NCBI GenBank assembly: GCA_964017185.1
Contig: OZ024877.1
Location: 5,310,006 to 5,374,005, forward strand
DNA length: 64,000 nt
DNA from: Rugalucina vietnamica
Lineage: Eukaryota; Mollusca; Bivalvia; Lucinida; Lucinidae
Reading direction: 5' to 3'
The notes under the pieces: model-generated
The model's database searches: none
Told to the model about the DNA's origin: nothing
The model's input: the letters and a program-made list of their open reading frames with translations, nothing else
Part shown: positions 1-10,150 of the stretch, one piece after another
Numbering within the stretch: position 1 is the stretch's first letter
Layout of the letters: each line of letters starts with the position of its first letter
Program-made: the position numbers and the translations under genes

Positions 1-36
1 AGTCTGACTGCTTAACCACTAAGCCACCCAGCCACC
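1..36 (-). repeat. tRNA-like SINE head, cut by window edge
   Basis: Read on the minus strand, this stretch contains TGGCTTAGTGG, a good RNA polymerase III A box in a tRNA-like 5' half. The B box would lie outside the window. The tRNA-like piece at 40744-40813 begins similarly. A SINE head is more likely than a real tRNA gene, but it cannot be decided from half a molecule. Confidence 0.45.
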
Positions 37-480
37 ATCTGTTTTTAAGGTACATGCATTTAATTTGTTTACATTGATTTTGCTATATATTTCAACTTTT
101 TCATTTGCTAATAATAAAAGTCTGCTAATTGCATATGCAGAGACACTATTAATCCAAAATTCATAAAGCCTCATGCCATTTTTTGTGATTATACAGCCAA
201 TTTGTGTAGGGCTTAGCCAGCAAGCATGTTTTATGATGAAAGCTCTTGTTATTTCCTCCAGCAAAAAACTACAGCAACTACTAAAACTTCATATTTAAAG
301 CATGACAACAAACTTTTGGGTCCTTAATAAAATTAAATATCATAACAACATCCTAAAATTATTCTGACTCAGATTCAGGAATGTTTGGTTTGCTAACTCC
401 TTAAAGCGCCATGAAAGCAAAGGAAAATATAATCATATCTGCAAAACAGCAATTTTTGTTGGCAGTTCAAGGGCTCATTA

Positions 481-757
481 CGAAAACACACTCCTGTAAT
501 ATACACATTTTTCTAAACTTGTACAAAGTAAAAATTTCAGTAGGAATTTTTTTTATATTTTTCTTATTTTTGCTCAAAATATAGACTGTCGGTACACGTT
601 AGAACCGCCATGACGAGGTGGTTCTAACGAGCCCCCTCAATCTATCTTTTGGAGCAAAAATAAGAGAAATAAGTATACCCCTACAAACCCAAGATTTTCT
701 ATATACGAGTGGGCTTTAAAAGGCTATACATTTCATTTCACAGATATGTTTTCCTGA
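481..757. mobile_element. Family C palindromic MITE, copy C1
   Basis: The core (about 575-655) is an inverted repeat: GGTACACGTTAGAACCGCC is mirrored by GGTGGTTCTAACG, and the arms continue into GCTCAAAATATAGA and TCTATCTTTTGGAGC. Flanks carry the GAAAAC/GTTTTC ends seen in other copies. Related copies are at 1637-1905, 8672-8799, 40366-40596 and 41755-41815. No protein is encoded. The ends are approximate. Confidence 0.7.
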
Positions 758-941
758 TGTCCCCCTAGGTGACAATTCTGGTAAATCAGCAACAAGGACG
801 TTTTGTGGAAGGGAGGAAAGAATTCCAAAAAAGGAGAAAAAATGATCTGGATTTTAAAAAGAAGGCATTTCATACAATATGGCAATATAATTCTAGATTA
901 CAGTGAATAAATATTTTCTTCTCTTGCAATAGCAGTTTTAC
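758..941. other. Unassigned SNX16 intron sequence
   Basis: AT-rich sequence with no repeat match elsewhere in the window and no supported exon. It lies in an SNX16 intron on the minus strand. Confidence 0.5.
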
Positions 942-959
942 CTGATCAACAAAGCTGGC
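942..959 (-). CDS. Possible 18-nt microexon of SNX16
   Basis: On the minus strand, TTTTGTAG is followed by 18 nt encoding ASFVDQ and then a GTAAAA donor. The exon is phase 0 at both ends, which suits the phase-0 end of the preceding SNX16 exon (2290). In vertebrate SNX16 the corresponding segment leads into the coiled coil. The call rests only on splice signals and phase; it could be chance. Confidence 0.25.
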
Positions 960-1040
960 CTACAAAATATTATTAAACACCTAAAAGCTCAGGCAAGCAA
1001 TATAAGTATTCCAAGTCTAAAATTATAAGAATCTTACATG

Positions 1041-1166
1041 AGTGTCAGGTATGGACAGACAAATCTGTCCCGAGGGTCACCTTTTGGCATCACGAGGCTC
1101 GCTTCGTGATGCCAAACTGTGACCCGAGGGACAGATTTGTCTATCCATTCCTTACACGCATGATGG
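1041..1166. repeat. Long hairpin, MITE-like
   Basis: Two arms of about 50 bp (left about 1041-1092, right about 1108-1166) are near-perfect reverse complements: TGGACAGACAAATCTGTCCC pairs with GGGACAGATTTGTCTATCCA, and GGCATCACGAG pairs with CTTCGTGATGCC across a very short loop. The foldback is nearly loopless, like a solo palindromic MITE. No second copy was seen in the window. Confidence 0.75.
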
Positions 1167-1636
1167 ATTCTTTTTCTTGCGGCGAAGCTTGATTTTCATA
1201 CTATTAACCTAGAAAAATGCTACAATTGCGGCGTCCGCCATTTTGAAATAAAACGTTTTGACGTCATTGTGACGTGCGCTTAGCGACAAATTACGTGACA
1301 TCCTATACAACCAATGTTAAAAAAGAACACTTGAATGCAAGGTGCGACCGGGGTGAGATAACAAGGGTGAGATAAGAATTTCTCACATGGGGTAAAATGA
1401 AGGATTTCTCTATCTGGTGTTCAAGAAAAGATGTTCTGCCACAGAAAATTGATGCCAAACAGTTTCAACCATAATAAGGTGTAGAATTGTTTATGAATCT
1501 GTACATTTCTAACAGTACATTTCTAAGTAGTATGACTAATTTGTTTGAACCATAACATTTTTCAATGTGTAGCACTAGATATTGTTGTCCTAATTACATG
1601 TACACATACCTAATATTAAGAGGTTCCATATTACAC

Positions 1637-1905
1637 CAGGAAAACATGCCCATGAAAAGTATACCCCCTTGAACCCCACTTATATAGTAAAACTGCGGTT
1701 TACAGGGTATACCTATTTTTCTTATTTGTGATCCAAAAAATAGATTGTGGGTACTCGTTAGAACTGCCTCACCGAGGCAGTTTTAACGTGTACCCACAAT
1801 CAATGTTTTGTGCAAAAAAAAATTTACACATTTATCACATTTTTTTTTTTGAAGTTGCTTCTGGAAAAAATCTCTGTATATTGCATGGGCAAGTTTTCAT
1901 AATTA
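1637..1905. mobile_element. Family C palindromic MITE, copy C2
   Basis: The core palindrome TGTGGGTACTCGTTAGAACT is mirrored across CCTCACCGAGG by AGTTTTAACGTGTACCCACA. The termini AAAACATGCCCATG and GCATGGGCAAGTTTTC form an outer inverted repeat. It lies in an SNX16 intron. Confidence 0.75.
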
Positions 1906-1991
1906 CTTGACTTAATGTTTCTCCAGTTGCTAAAATCATAGCCCCACCATACAAGACAAAGGAAGACACATGTTCAATGATATAAAAGGAT

Positions 1992-2225
1992 GAGCCGCAT
2001 CGTGAGAAAACCGGATTTTTGCCTAGGCGAAAACAAAGGCGCAGATCAGCTTCGCGGTAACCGCGAAGCTGATCAGCGCCTTTGTTTTCGCTACACGGAT
2101 AGTACAATTCCTCTTCTTCTTAAATCCGAAATTTCAAGCTTCTAGCCTGCTTCTGTGCTTGTACAGGTCGGTTTGTGTCAGACCTGTTCGGAAACCACAT
2201 TGTTGGTTTTCCCATGAGGCAGCTC
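1992..2225 (-). mobile_element. Family A MITE, copy A1
   Basis: Ends GAGCCGC and GCAGCTC. The conserved palindrome AAGGCGCAGATCAGCTTCGC with its mirror lies at about 2034-2090. It is flanked not by the usual 4-bp duplication but by a 21-bp direct repeat (1968-1988 and 2226-2246). It sits in an SNX16 intron, about 65 bp past the donor of the exon at 2290-2359. Confidence 0.9.
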
Positions 2226-2289
2226 ACATGTTCAATGATATAAAAGATAGATGACATCGTAGACATGTAGAAAAACTAATGACACTCAC

Positions 2290-2359
2290 CCTGCCCTCTT
2301 CCAAACTGTCGAGAGGTCCTGGAGGATCATTAAAACAGAAGAATTCCTGGATTGGTTTG
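2290..2359 (-). CDS. SNX16: SNX16 exon 4 (post-PX segment)
   Basis: 70 nt between a strong polypyrimidine acceptor (CTTTTTTTCAG) and the donor GTGAGT. It completes the split codon from exon 3 and encodes SKPIQEFFCFNDPPGPLDSL and EEGR, matching the segment after the PX domain in SNX16 proteins. It ends in phase 0. Confidence 0.88.
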
Positions 2360-5300
2360 CTGAAAAAAAGTCATAGTTATGCTTGGAAAGGAAGAATGTT
2401 TGTAACAATAAACTTTAAAATTTTGTTTAATTTTTATCCATAAAACAGTTTAAGCATCAACATGTAGGTATGCATGACCATGAACAAACGCATCATTACA
2501 CACACGCATGTGAATAATGGCATAACCAATTTATATCATTTGCAGCAACCTATGTTGTTCCAGTCCACAGATAAACAGTGTTGGCTATTTGGCTAAAAAC
2601 AGTTTGTCTTACAATATTCACAAGGACCATATAGCATCTAAGAGTCTCTCACTGAAACTCAAACAATCTCTAAAGCAAAACATTGCAATAGATTCTGACT
2701 GCAAAGGTGTTTTAAATTTTGACAGGCATTATACGAGGGGGGTTCAAAAAGTTCGAGAAAAAGTGCTGCCAAATTTGTAATTGTCTTCGGAAATTTACGT
2801 TCTCTGTGCATTTTGTAAATTAACATATAGTTAACATATGCACAGAATTTGAATAAAATCGGATGAAAATTAGGCATTAAATCATGTGCGTTTCTAAGGT
2901 AACAACAGTAAAACCGGCCCAACGTCACAACAACGTCATGCTACACACATTCATGCCGCTGTTGGCTAGCTCTTAAGTGTAATGCGGTAAATGTGCCGAA
3001 ACTACAATTCGATATGTTGTGTATTTCACGAATTCTAGTCTTTTCTATCACGACGATAATTTAAGACAGTATGACGTTATTTGACGTTACACTGTGCGAG
3101 TCGACATGGACGCATTCTGGTCGTGTAGAAATCATGCATACTACTTGTTGATTGCCGTTTTCTTAATTTTCTTGTTGCCATATGCGCTTTCTGCTCTTAG
3201 CAGTGTTTCTTTCATTTATAGTCCTTTCCAAACACACAATTTATCGAATAACGTTGTTCCCTTCGCATTTTAGGCATACCCACTAAACAAAATGGGCGCT
3301 TAACGCCAAAATGACGTCACAGACTTATATGACGTAATGTGCTCATCGCAAACGTATTGAACTTTGCTCATACAAAGTTTGGTGAAAAAAGCATGGTTAA
3401 TTATCAAATGCAACCTCATCATTAGACATCGACTTTTTGCAAAAATGAACAAAAGTGGGCCGGTAATCGTGATGTACGGTTTCCATAGCAACCACTGTTA
3501 GCATTGTGTTCATGCCAGAGCAGCAAAATTTGCTGTTTAAGTACAAATCATGTTGGTCTATATAAATGTATTAGTTTAATTCACCTGATTTACAAAATAA
3601 GAATATGATGGCACTTTTCCGCAAACTTTTTGAAACCCCCTCGTACTTATATGCATACATGTTTATATCACAAAATTGCCATGTTCATTATGATAGATCA
3701 AATTGTGAGGTATCCTACCTGTTGCACACAGCTCTATCACAGAGAACACTGTCAATAAACCCTTGTAGTCCTAACTGTCTGTCCTCGAGGAATGCTCTGT
3801 CATAGTTATCACGGAACCATCTCTTAGGAGGTAAGGCAAATCGGAATGTCGGAAACAGTATTTTGAGCTGGAAAAGAAAGTTAATGCATGAATATATATA
3901 GAACAGCAGTGCCGTCACTGCATTGGCATTAAGATGGCTATTCACAATAATTAACAAATGCATTGGCCACAAAATTATAAGCTGTAAAACATATGCAAAT
4001 CTGTTACATGGAAAATTGACAAAATTATTTTTCAATAGCTACTATTGTCCTTGATAGATTTCGCTGTCTACAGTGTAGATATGTTGCGTCTACATAGACC
4101 TGCATTTTCGATAGCAGTATTTTGCTTTTGATTATACATTTACTAAAATGCCTTGATTTTTACCTTGAAATAATGTTGGCTTGAAAGAAAGCAAACCTTA
4201 TAGCCCAACATGATTAACAACTCAACTAGAAAAAGTGCCTTGAGAGGCACGTATACCCCCGGCTGGTGGTCACCCAGTCCTCCTTCTCCCTCCCACAACC
4301 ACCCAGCACCTGTACACCCCTGACATTGAATCACAAATCCCGAACAAAAGACAAGACCCTTATCAAATACTTTATAGAAGTGTGCATTCTAAAGCACTTT
4401 GACCACAGACATGAGGGAGTGTAGTTTTTAGAGTGACATATCTTCTTTAGAGCAGTACACAGAGCTGACTTGTGTACTCCATCTAGGACTTAATCACAGA
4501 CATTGAGGGTCAGGTCCTCAGTCCTAGATGGAAAATGAAAATAGAATGTCAGTCTAAATTAAAAAAAAATAATAGTAATAATAAAAGTATTGATGTCCTA
4601 GATCTTGAACTCAAGCGCCCCCTCCCTCCCCCCCCCCCTGCGACATGGACCCAACCCTATACCCTATAGGGTACCTATAGTCCAAATATGAATGGCTTCT
4701 GATGATTGGCTCATGAGATATACCCCACTAGAATAACTTTAACCAAAACTTTGACGCAAATTAAAGGTGACCTAGATTTTGAACTCGAGCCCCACCCCCG
4801 GGCATGGACCCTGGGGTCCAAAACCATAGAAACAAAGCTAACCCTATAGGGTACCTATAGTCCAAATATGGTTTCTGATATATAGTTCATGAGATATACA
4901 CCAATAGAGAAACTTTAACCAAAACTTTGACGCAAATTAAAGGTGACCTAGATTTTGAACTCTAGCCCCACCCCTGGGCATGGACCCTGGGGTCCAAACT
5001 CATAGAAACAAAGCCAACCCTATAGCGTACCTATAGTCCAAATATGAATGGTTTCTGATATTTAGTTCATGAGATATACACCAATAGAGAAACTTTAACC
5101 AAAACTTTGACGCAAATTAAAGGTGACATAGATTTTGAACTCTAGCCCCACCCCTGGGCATGGACCCTGGGGTCCAAACTCATAGAAACAAAGCCAACCC
5201 TATAGGGTACCTATAGTCCAAATATGAATGGTTTCTGATATTTAGTTCATGAGATATACACCAATAGAGAAACTTTAACCAAAACTTTGACACAAATTAA

Positions 5301-7151
5301 AGGTGACCTAGATTTTGAACTCTAGCCCCACCCCCGGGCATGGACCCTGCGGTCCAAAATCATAGAAACAAAGCTAACCCTATAGGGTACCTATAGTCCA
5401 AATATGAATGGTTTCTGACATATAGTTCATGAGATATACACCAATAGAGAAACTTTAACCAAAACTTTGACGCAAATTAAAGGTGACCTAGATTTTGAAC
5501 TCTAGCCCCACCCCCGGGCATGGACCCTGGGGTCCAAACTCATAGAAACAAAACCAACCCTATAGCGTACCTATAGTCCAAATGTGAATGGTTTCTGATA
5601 TTTAGCTCATGAGATATACACCAGCAGAGAAACTTTAACCAAAACTTTGACGCAAATTAAAGGTGATCTAGATTTTGAACTCTAGCCCCACCCCCGGGCA
5701 TGGACCCTGGGGTCCAAACTCATAGAAACAAAGCTAACCCTATAGGGTACCTATAGTCCAAATATGAATGGTTTCTGATATTTAGTTCATGAGATATACA
5801 CCAGCAGAGAAACTTTAACCAAAACTTTGACATTTTTAACTGAACTAACGAACCAACGAACTAACGAACTAACGAACATACGAACGGACGAACGGAAAAG
5901 CGAAAACTATATACCCGTCGGCATAAATGCCGGGGGTATAATAACATGTACATGTACCTTGTTTTGAAGTTGGACAAAGTCTGTGTACCTTCGAAACACA
6001 AACCAGTTGTCACGGTGACCCTTGTGTACATGGAGTTTAAACACCTACAAACCAAAATGTATCATACGAGCCGCCTCATGGGAAAACCAACAATGTGGTT
6101 TCCGACCAGGTCTGACACAAATCAGGCTGCACAGTCACAGAAGCAGGCTAGAAGCTTGAAATTTATGATTTAAGAAGAGGAGGAATTGTACTATCAGTGT
6201 AGCAAAAACAAAGGCGCTGATCAGCTTCGCGGTTACCGCGAAGCTGATCTGCGCCTTTGTTTTTGCCTAGGCAGATTGTTGGTTTTCCCATGTGGTGGCT
6301 CATACATGTAACAACACAAAATGAGCTGAGCAACATAAAACTTAAGGATATTGATGTCAAGATTTTTTGACATTGTAGTCTTTTAAATGACAACAACAGA
6401 TAATTGAAGGATAAGAACTAAAGTTCAAAATAAGCATCTGTAGAAAGTATTCAGGTATTGCCTCAGATATTTTTCAAGATTAAACATGTTAAAAGAAAGT
6501 TTTTCACACACTGATGCAGCTCTTATTGCCACAGCAGTCAGTACTCACCGTAAATCTTGCCCTCTGCTCCATGATTTCAAACCCTGCCACCGGGACTCTA
6601 ACATCACTCGGCTCTATCACATCAGTCTGTACAAAGGATACTCTGTTGCCAGTCCTCGACCTTTCTTTGGAACTATTTTCCATATCACAGCCAGTCTGCT
6701 GACTTGAGTGTTCTTGATCATGACCAGTCTGCTGATTTGCATCCATATCACGTCTTATTGGGGTACTTGTCTTCTGTTTTGTCACTGTAGAGTCATTTTC
6801 TATTTTCTGTTGTTTGGACACTATTTCTGGACTGTTCAAATGTGATTCATTCAGGATATTGTCCGCCGTAGCATTCTGCTCCGCAGTAACATTAACTCCA
6901 CCATCTTGAAAGTCCACTGGGGTGACCCCCCTTGTTGGAGTGATTTCCCCTGAAGTTACAGACTGGTAGCTGGACAAGGACAGTTTGGGCTCATTCCTTT
7001 TGTCTGGGGTAGGTATCAGGTTTGAGTCTGTGGGAGTGTTCTCTAGGGAGTTAGGCTGACTGGTTTCATGGTCACTGTCTACCTCGGGCTCAAAGAACAG
7101 AGGGGGAAGTGCACTAGGATCCTGATTGCCTACTGGCTCATGCTGATCCAT
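2290..7151 (-). CDS. SNX16: Sorting nexin 16 (PX domain), partial at 3' end
   Basis: SNX16 is an endosomal sorting nexin that binds PI3P through its PX domain and acts in early-to-late endosome traffic. Four exons on the minus strand (7151-6549, 6044-5958, 3867-3719, 2359-2290) join with matching phases (0, 0, 2, 0) into 303 codons with no stop. The first 190 or so residues are low-complexity and poorly conserved. The PX domain then starts at GFEIMEQRARFT, followed by VFRRYTDF (the RRY phosphoinositide site), LPPKRWFRDNY and FLEDRQLGLQGF. The segment EFFCFNDPPGPLDSLEE after the PX domain is diagnostic of SNX16. The C-terminal coiled-coil exons should lie past the left edge. The start is the second Met of the ORF (7151), because a splice-acceptor-like TTAACAG precedes it. 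Introns carry family A and C MITEs, a TA-flanked element and a helentron. Confidence 0.92.
2734..3643. mobile_element. TA-flanked Tc1/mariner-like non-autonomous element
   Basis: Imperfect terminal inverted repeats CGAGGGGGGTTCAAAAAGTT and AAACTTTTTGAAACCCCCTCG are flanked by TA (2732-2733 and 3644-3645). It is 910 bp long. The subterminal sequences AGTGCTGCCA and TGGCACTTTT extend the inverted repeat. No transposase ORF is visible. It lies in an SNX16 intron. Mariner-type assignment rests on the TA and the style of the ends. Confidence 0.82.
3719..3867 (-). CDS. SNX16: SNX16 exon 3 (C-terminal half of PX domain)
   Basis: 149 nt from the acceptor CTTTTCCAG to the donor GTAGGA. It encodes LKILFPTFRFALPPKRWF, RDNYDRAFLEDRQLGLQGF and IDSVLCDRAVCN, the proline-rich loop and helices of the PX domain. 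It ends in phase 2, and exon 4 completes the codon. Confidence 0.92.
4226..5940 (-). mobile_element. Helentron/HINE (pearl-like) element, copy H1
   Basis: On the minus strand the 5' end (5940) starts TATACCCCCGGCATTTATGC. It is followed by an ACGAAC-type microsatellite (about 5840-5895), a tandem core of about 180-bp units, a single-copy segment, and a 3' end with the subterminal inverse GCCGGGGGTATA, a hairpin GTGCCTCTCAAGGCAC, T5 and CTAG. Subterminal inverted repeats plus a 3' hairpin and a CTAG end are helentron hallmarks; the core-plus-microsatellite layout matches 'pearl' elements of oysters. There is no Rep/helicase, so it is non-autonomous. Its 5' end stops 16 bp from the donor of SNX16 exon 2. 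Confidence 0.85.
4690..5830 (-). repeat. About six tandem 180-bp core monomers
   Basis: Units repeat every 180 bp, marked by CTTTAACCAAAACTTTGACG, CTAGATTTTGAACTC, CATGGACCCTGGGGTCCAAA and TATAGGGTACCTATAG. The monomers are 90-98% alike. Each contains the palindromes GGACCCTGGGGTCC and CTATAGGGTACCTATAG. The same monomer recurs on the opposite strand at 26995-27990 and 28345-28990. Confidence 0.95.
5958..6044 (-). CDS. SNX16: SNX16 exon 2 (PX core, RRYTDF)
   Basis: 87 nt, 29 codons, phase 0 at both ends, acceptor GGTTTGTAG and donor GTACAT. It encodes VFKLHVHKGHRDNWFVFRRY and TDFVQLQNK, including the PI3P-contacting RRYTDF signature. A helentron ends 16 bp to one side and a family A MITE begins 23 bp to the other, so almost no original intron is left around it. 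Confidence 0.93.
6068..6301 (+). mobile_element. Family A MITE, copy A2
   Basis: Full copy with ends GAGCCGCC and GGTGGCTC, 4-bp duplication ATAC (6064-6067, 6302-6305) and the palindromic core at about 6205-6265. Its start lies 23 bp upstream (gene sense) of the acceptor of SNX16 exon 2, so it supplies most of the region where the branch point would lie. Confidence 0.92.
6549..7151 (-). CDS. SNX16: SNX16 first coding exon
   Basis: 201 codons beginning MDQHEPVGNQDP. Ser/Thr/Asn/Gln-rich disordered N-terminus with several SP/TP sites, ending at the start of the PX domain (VPVAGFEIMEQRARFT). The donor GTGAGT is consensus. An upstream in-frame ATG would add 11 residues (MITLLVLTAVI), but it lies before a likely acceptor (TTAACAG, about 7161), so the later Met is preferred. 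Confidence 0.85.
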
Positions 7152-7267
7152 TATGACAGCTGTTAATACTAATAGTGTTATCACTTAGCACCATCATAAA
7201 CATTTCCTGCAATAAACATAAAAATCTATGTCCGTTAACATGACATTAATGATTTGCCCATTGAACC

Positions 7268-8660
7268 TACTGTCCATGAACCCTTATACCAACTTTCAGA
7301 AACCACATTTTCCAAATCACCCTTTTCTGAAACACCTTGAGAGAAATACGACCCTGTCTGTTCTCCTCAGACCTGTTGCATTAAGAAAGTCACAAAAAAT
7401 GTCGCAAAAGTTTTGAATATCATTTCACTAATTTTTTTTTTTTTCAAAATAAGATTAGATGTATAAGTGTCAAGATAATCACAATGCCTTAAGCATAAAA
7501 TTCTAGCCAATTTTGAGTTTTAGTTTAAATGTTTGGTCCTCATTTATGCATTCTATACAGTTTTGTTTGGTTTGGTGCATTTTAAACTCGGATCCAAAAT
7601 AACCCGGATATGGTACTAAAGCAAATGTCAATTAATGTTGTCTCGGCTCGATTTTCAGTATCACAAAAGGTATTAGGATAGTATAAAATGAGTTTAAGAG
7701 AAAACTAAGACCCTAGGAGGTTTTTATCGTGTTTGGTCAAAAATATTGATAACTAAGAATAAAAATGGAAGTTTTCCCCTTCATTTTTACCAAAATCTGA
7801 TGATTTTGTATTTAAAAACATGAAAACAGTGAAATTTGATAACTAACTTTCTAGACGATTTGTGCAGAACATGTTGATTTCTCCAGAAATATAATGATAC
7901 TTCTTAATGTTAACCTTTATCATGCTGAGATTTATTTTTTTCCAATATCGTGTGCCACTGAGTTTTTTTTAAAAACAAATAGCTTTTTTACCACTTTTCA
8001 GGCTTCTAAAAACACTATGTTGCATTTTCCAAAAAGCTAATACTTGCTTTGGGATAGCGATACAAGTACGTATATCGCTACGTTTTGTGTCTAAACATCA
8101 TTAAATCCATCAATGAGCTGCCATTTTAGCATTCAATAAGTCTGTAATTGTGATTTCTTACCAAAATCCCGGTTCAAATGCGTTTTCTAGGCTTAAAATG
8201 CAAAAAAACAACCTCATTGCTGACAATTTCCTGATTCAGTTTTTTGCACACGTCACCATGAAGTATAGCGCGTACGCGAAAGAAAGCACTCTCACTGTTT
8301 ACAAAGGTAACATGTGCAAAAAATGGAGGAAAAAAATCGAAGTCCGATCGGGCGAACGATTGCACCTTCAGTGGCACAAGGATACTTTCTCACAGGCGCA
8401 CGATAGCGCCGACAGCAAGTTAAAGGTTAAGATATTAAGTTATTGCTTTATGAAAAAATATCTTTGAATTGTCACCTTTTATTACAGCTTTGGCAACCTA
8501 GCCGAGACAACACATTTCCAATAATTACCATACATATACCATAGTTACCTATCCGGGGTTTATTTGATCCGAGATTTTAAAAAATAATCTTTTTTTCTGG
8601 GAAAAAATTACTTCCCTAGCTCACATTTTCACAATAGGGCAAAATTATTTTGTTGCATTT
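7268..8660. mobile_element. Family D inverted-repeat element, copy D1 (decayed)
   Basis: The left end (7268-7425) matches D2 and D3: ACTGTCC, then CTTTCAGAAACCACATTTTC and TTTCTGAAACACC. The interior shares TTGGTGCATTTTAAAC (about 7575) and, near the right, a GGGAAAAAATTACTTCCCTAG-like segment (about 8597). The right terminal repeat is lost near a family C piece. The interior (7430-8580) has no gene; 8040-8085 holds a TATCGCTA-type hairpin. Confidence 0.6.
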
Positions 8661-8671
8661 TTTTTTTTTCA

Positions 8672-8799
8672 CCGAGGCGGTTCTAATCTATGTTTTGGAT
8701 CAAAAATAAGAAAAATAGGTATACCCTTGTAAACCCCAGTTTTGCTATATAAAAGTGTGGTATAAGGGGATGTACAGTACAAGAATATGTTTCGTAATG
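8672..8799. mobile_element. Family C MITE, half copy C3
   Basis: CACCGAGGCGGTTCTAATCT, then a GGTATACCC / AAACCCCAGTTTTGCTATAT segment ending ATATGTTTCGTAAT. This is the right half of family C, joined directly to the broken end of D1. Confidence 0.65.
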
Positions 8800-9330
8800 A
8801 ATTGAGATTTTTCAGAAAGATTGTGATTTTCAATTTTTTAGTTCTGAAAGATAGTGTAGGCCTGTAAGCGTAAGGACAATAATCAAAGATCCATGATCCT
8901 GGTGATTGGAAAAGTGGGTCAAGAAGTATGGTCAGAAAAGTTCTGTTCAGAGACTGTATTGCTGTCATTGATCATTGACTGCCAAACACTAGTGGAGAAG
9001 GGTATTCTACCAGCATGTGTAAAAACTCTGAATATGATAGAATCTAGCTCCAGGACATTATGTTTTAAATTACACCTACAAAGACTTAACCTACATAAAC
9101 AATTATTATAAATTGGCGGAGGTCTTTGCTGCCATGGTCCACGATGATCGCTCAAGGTCTACTTAGTATTTGTACAGAATTGACCATTATATAATCCCTC
9201 AAAACAACTCTCCACCAATTTCCGGGTGTGCCTTATAAAGGCAGGAACTACGTAGAAAAGAAGAAGCTATGCTGTAAAACCTAGCCTCTGACAATGCTAT
9301 TTTGCAGAAAATGTTTGTCTTCCAAAATTC
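8800..9330. other. No gene or repeat recognised
   Basis: Only short ORFs without domain features (8893-9111 +, 8919-9155 -). No repeat match within the window. Confidence 0.4.
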
Positions 9331-9402
9331 TTGTTATTTATCTATTTATTTATTTTATTTTTTTTTTTTATTTATTTATTTATTTTATTTTTTTTTTTTT
9401 TG
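9331..9402. repeat. (TTTA)n / T-rich microsatellite
   Basis: Alternating TTTA repeats and runs of 10-13 T. It gives a spurious Phe/Leu/Ile-rich ORF. Confidence 0.9.
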
Positions 9403-9952
9403 TTTGTTGGTTTTTTTCAGCAAGGACCTGCAAAAAGTAAAATGAAATTTCATGAGCCTGTCGACATTTGTGTCTGTTTTAGGAAGTGTATTACCTTGAA
9501 CCACACTCCTCTAAGGTTTAAAATAATAAAGTTATTTGAAAATTTCTAGAAGTACCTTATGACTTTCACTTCCGGGTTCAATTTATGGATCTATTTATAC
9601 AGTTTCCGGGCACTGAACAATCGTGTATTTTTAAAAGACGTTTCGTTCCCAAAATACGGCCCGGGATAAAACGCAGTAGTTGTACGCAGCAGTATATAAT
9701 ATATAGGAAAACGCAGCACATAGGCATATATAGTGTAACGCAGCTATTGGAGATAAAGGTATATAACGCAGTGACATATTGCGGCTAGTATAAAACAATA
9801 GTGAGAAAAGACAAGTGCAGCCATGAATACAGCTGTACAGTGTGTGATTACGGCTCGGTGGTGTAGTTTGGTAATATTGACATTTATCCTCAGAAGGATA
9901 AATGTCCAAGTTTTTAATAGACACGTACATGTACCTAATATATTCACCAAAT

Positions 9953-10150
9953 CCACATTAATTTGCTGGTTCCCAGTTTTCCAATAATCAATATTGGAAA
10001 TCCAGGTAACCAGTAAAACCACCCCAGTTAGCCATTGGTCAAAATTGGACACACCTTCAAATATTGACCAATGACTAACTGGGGTGGTTTTACTGGTTAC
10101 CTGGTTTTCCAATATTGATAATTTATAAGCTGGAAACCAGTAATTAATGT
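9953..10150. mobile_element. Nested palindromic MITE
   Basis: Arms of about 85 bp are nearly perfect reverse complements: CTGGTTCCCAGTTTTCCAAT, CCAGGTAACCAGTAAAACCA and CCCCAGTTAGCCATTGGTCA are mirrored on the right up to CTGGAAACCAG. The outermost match is ACATTAATT. It lies inside M1, so it is younger than M1 or was carried by it. Confidence 0.85.

Noticed and set aside
3715-4035. 106-codon ORF as a stand-alone gene
   Set aside because: Only its last part is coding (SNX16 exon 3); the first half is intron read-through.
4690-5830. CRISPR array
   Set aside because: Units of 180 bp are contiguous without spacers, in a eukaryotic helentron.
8150-8467. 105-codon ORF as a gene
   Set aside because: Lies in the decayed interior of family D copy D1, no domain, no splice signals or neighbours.
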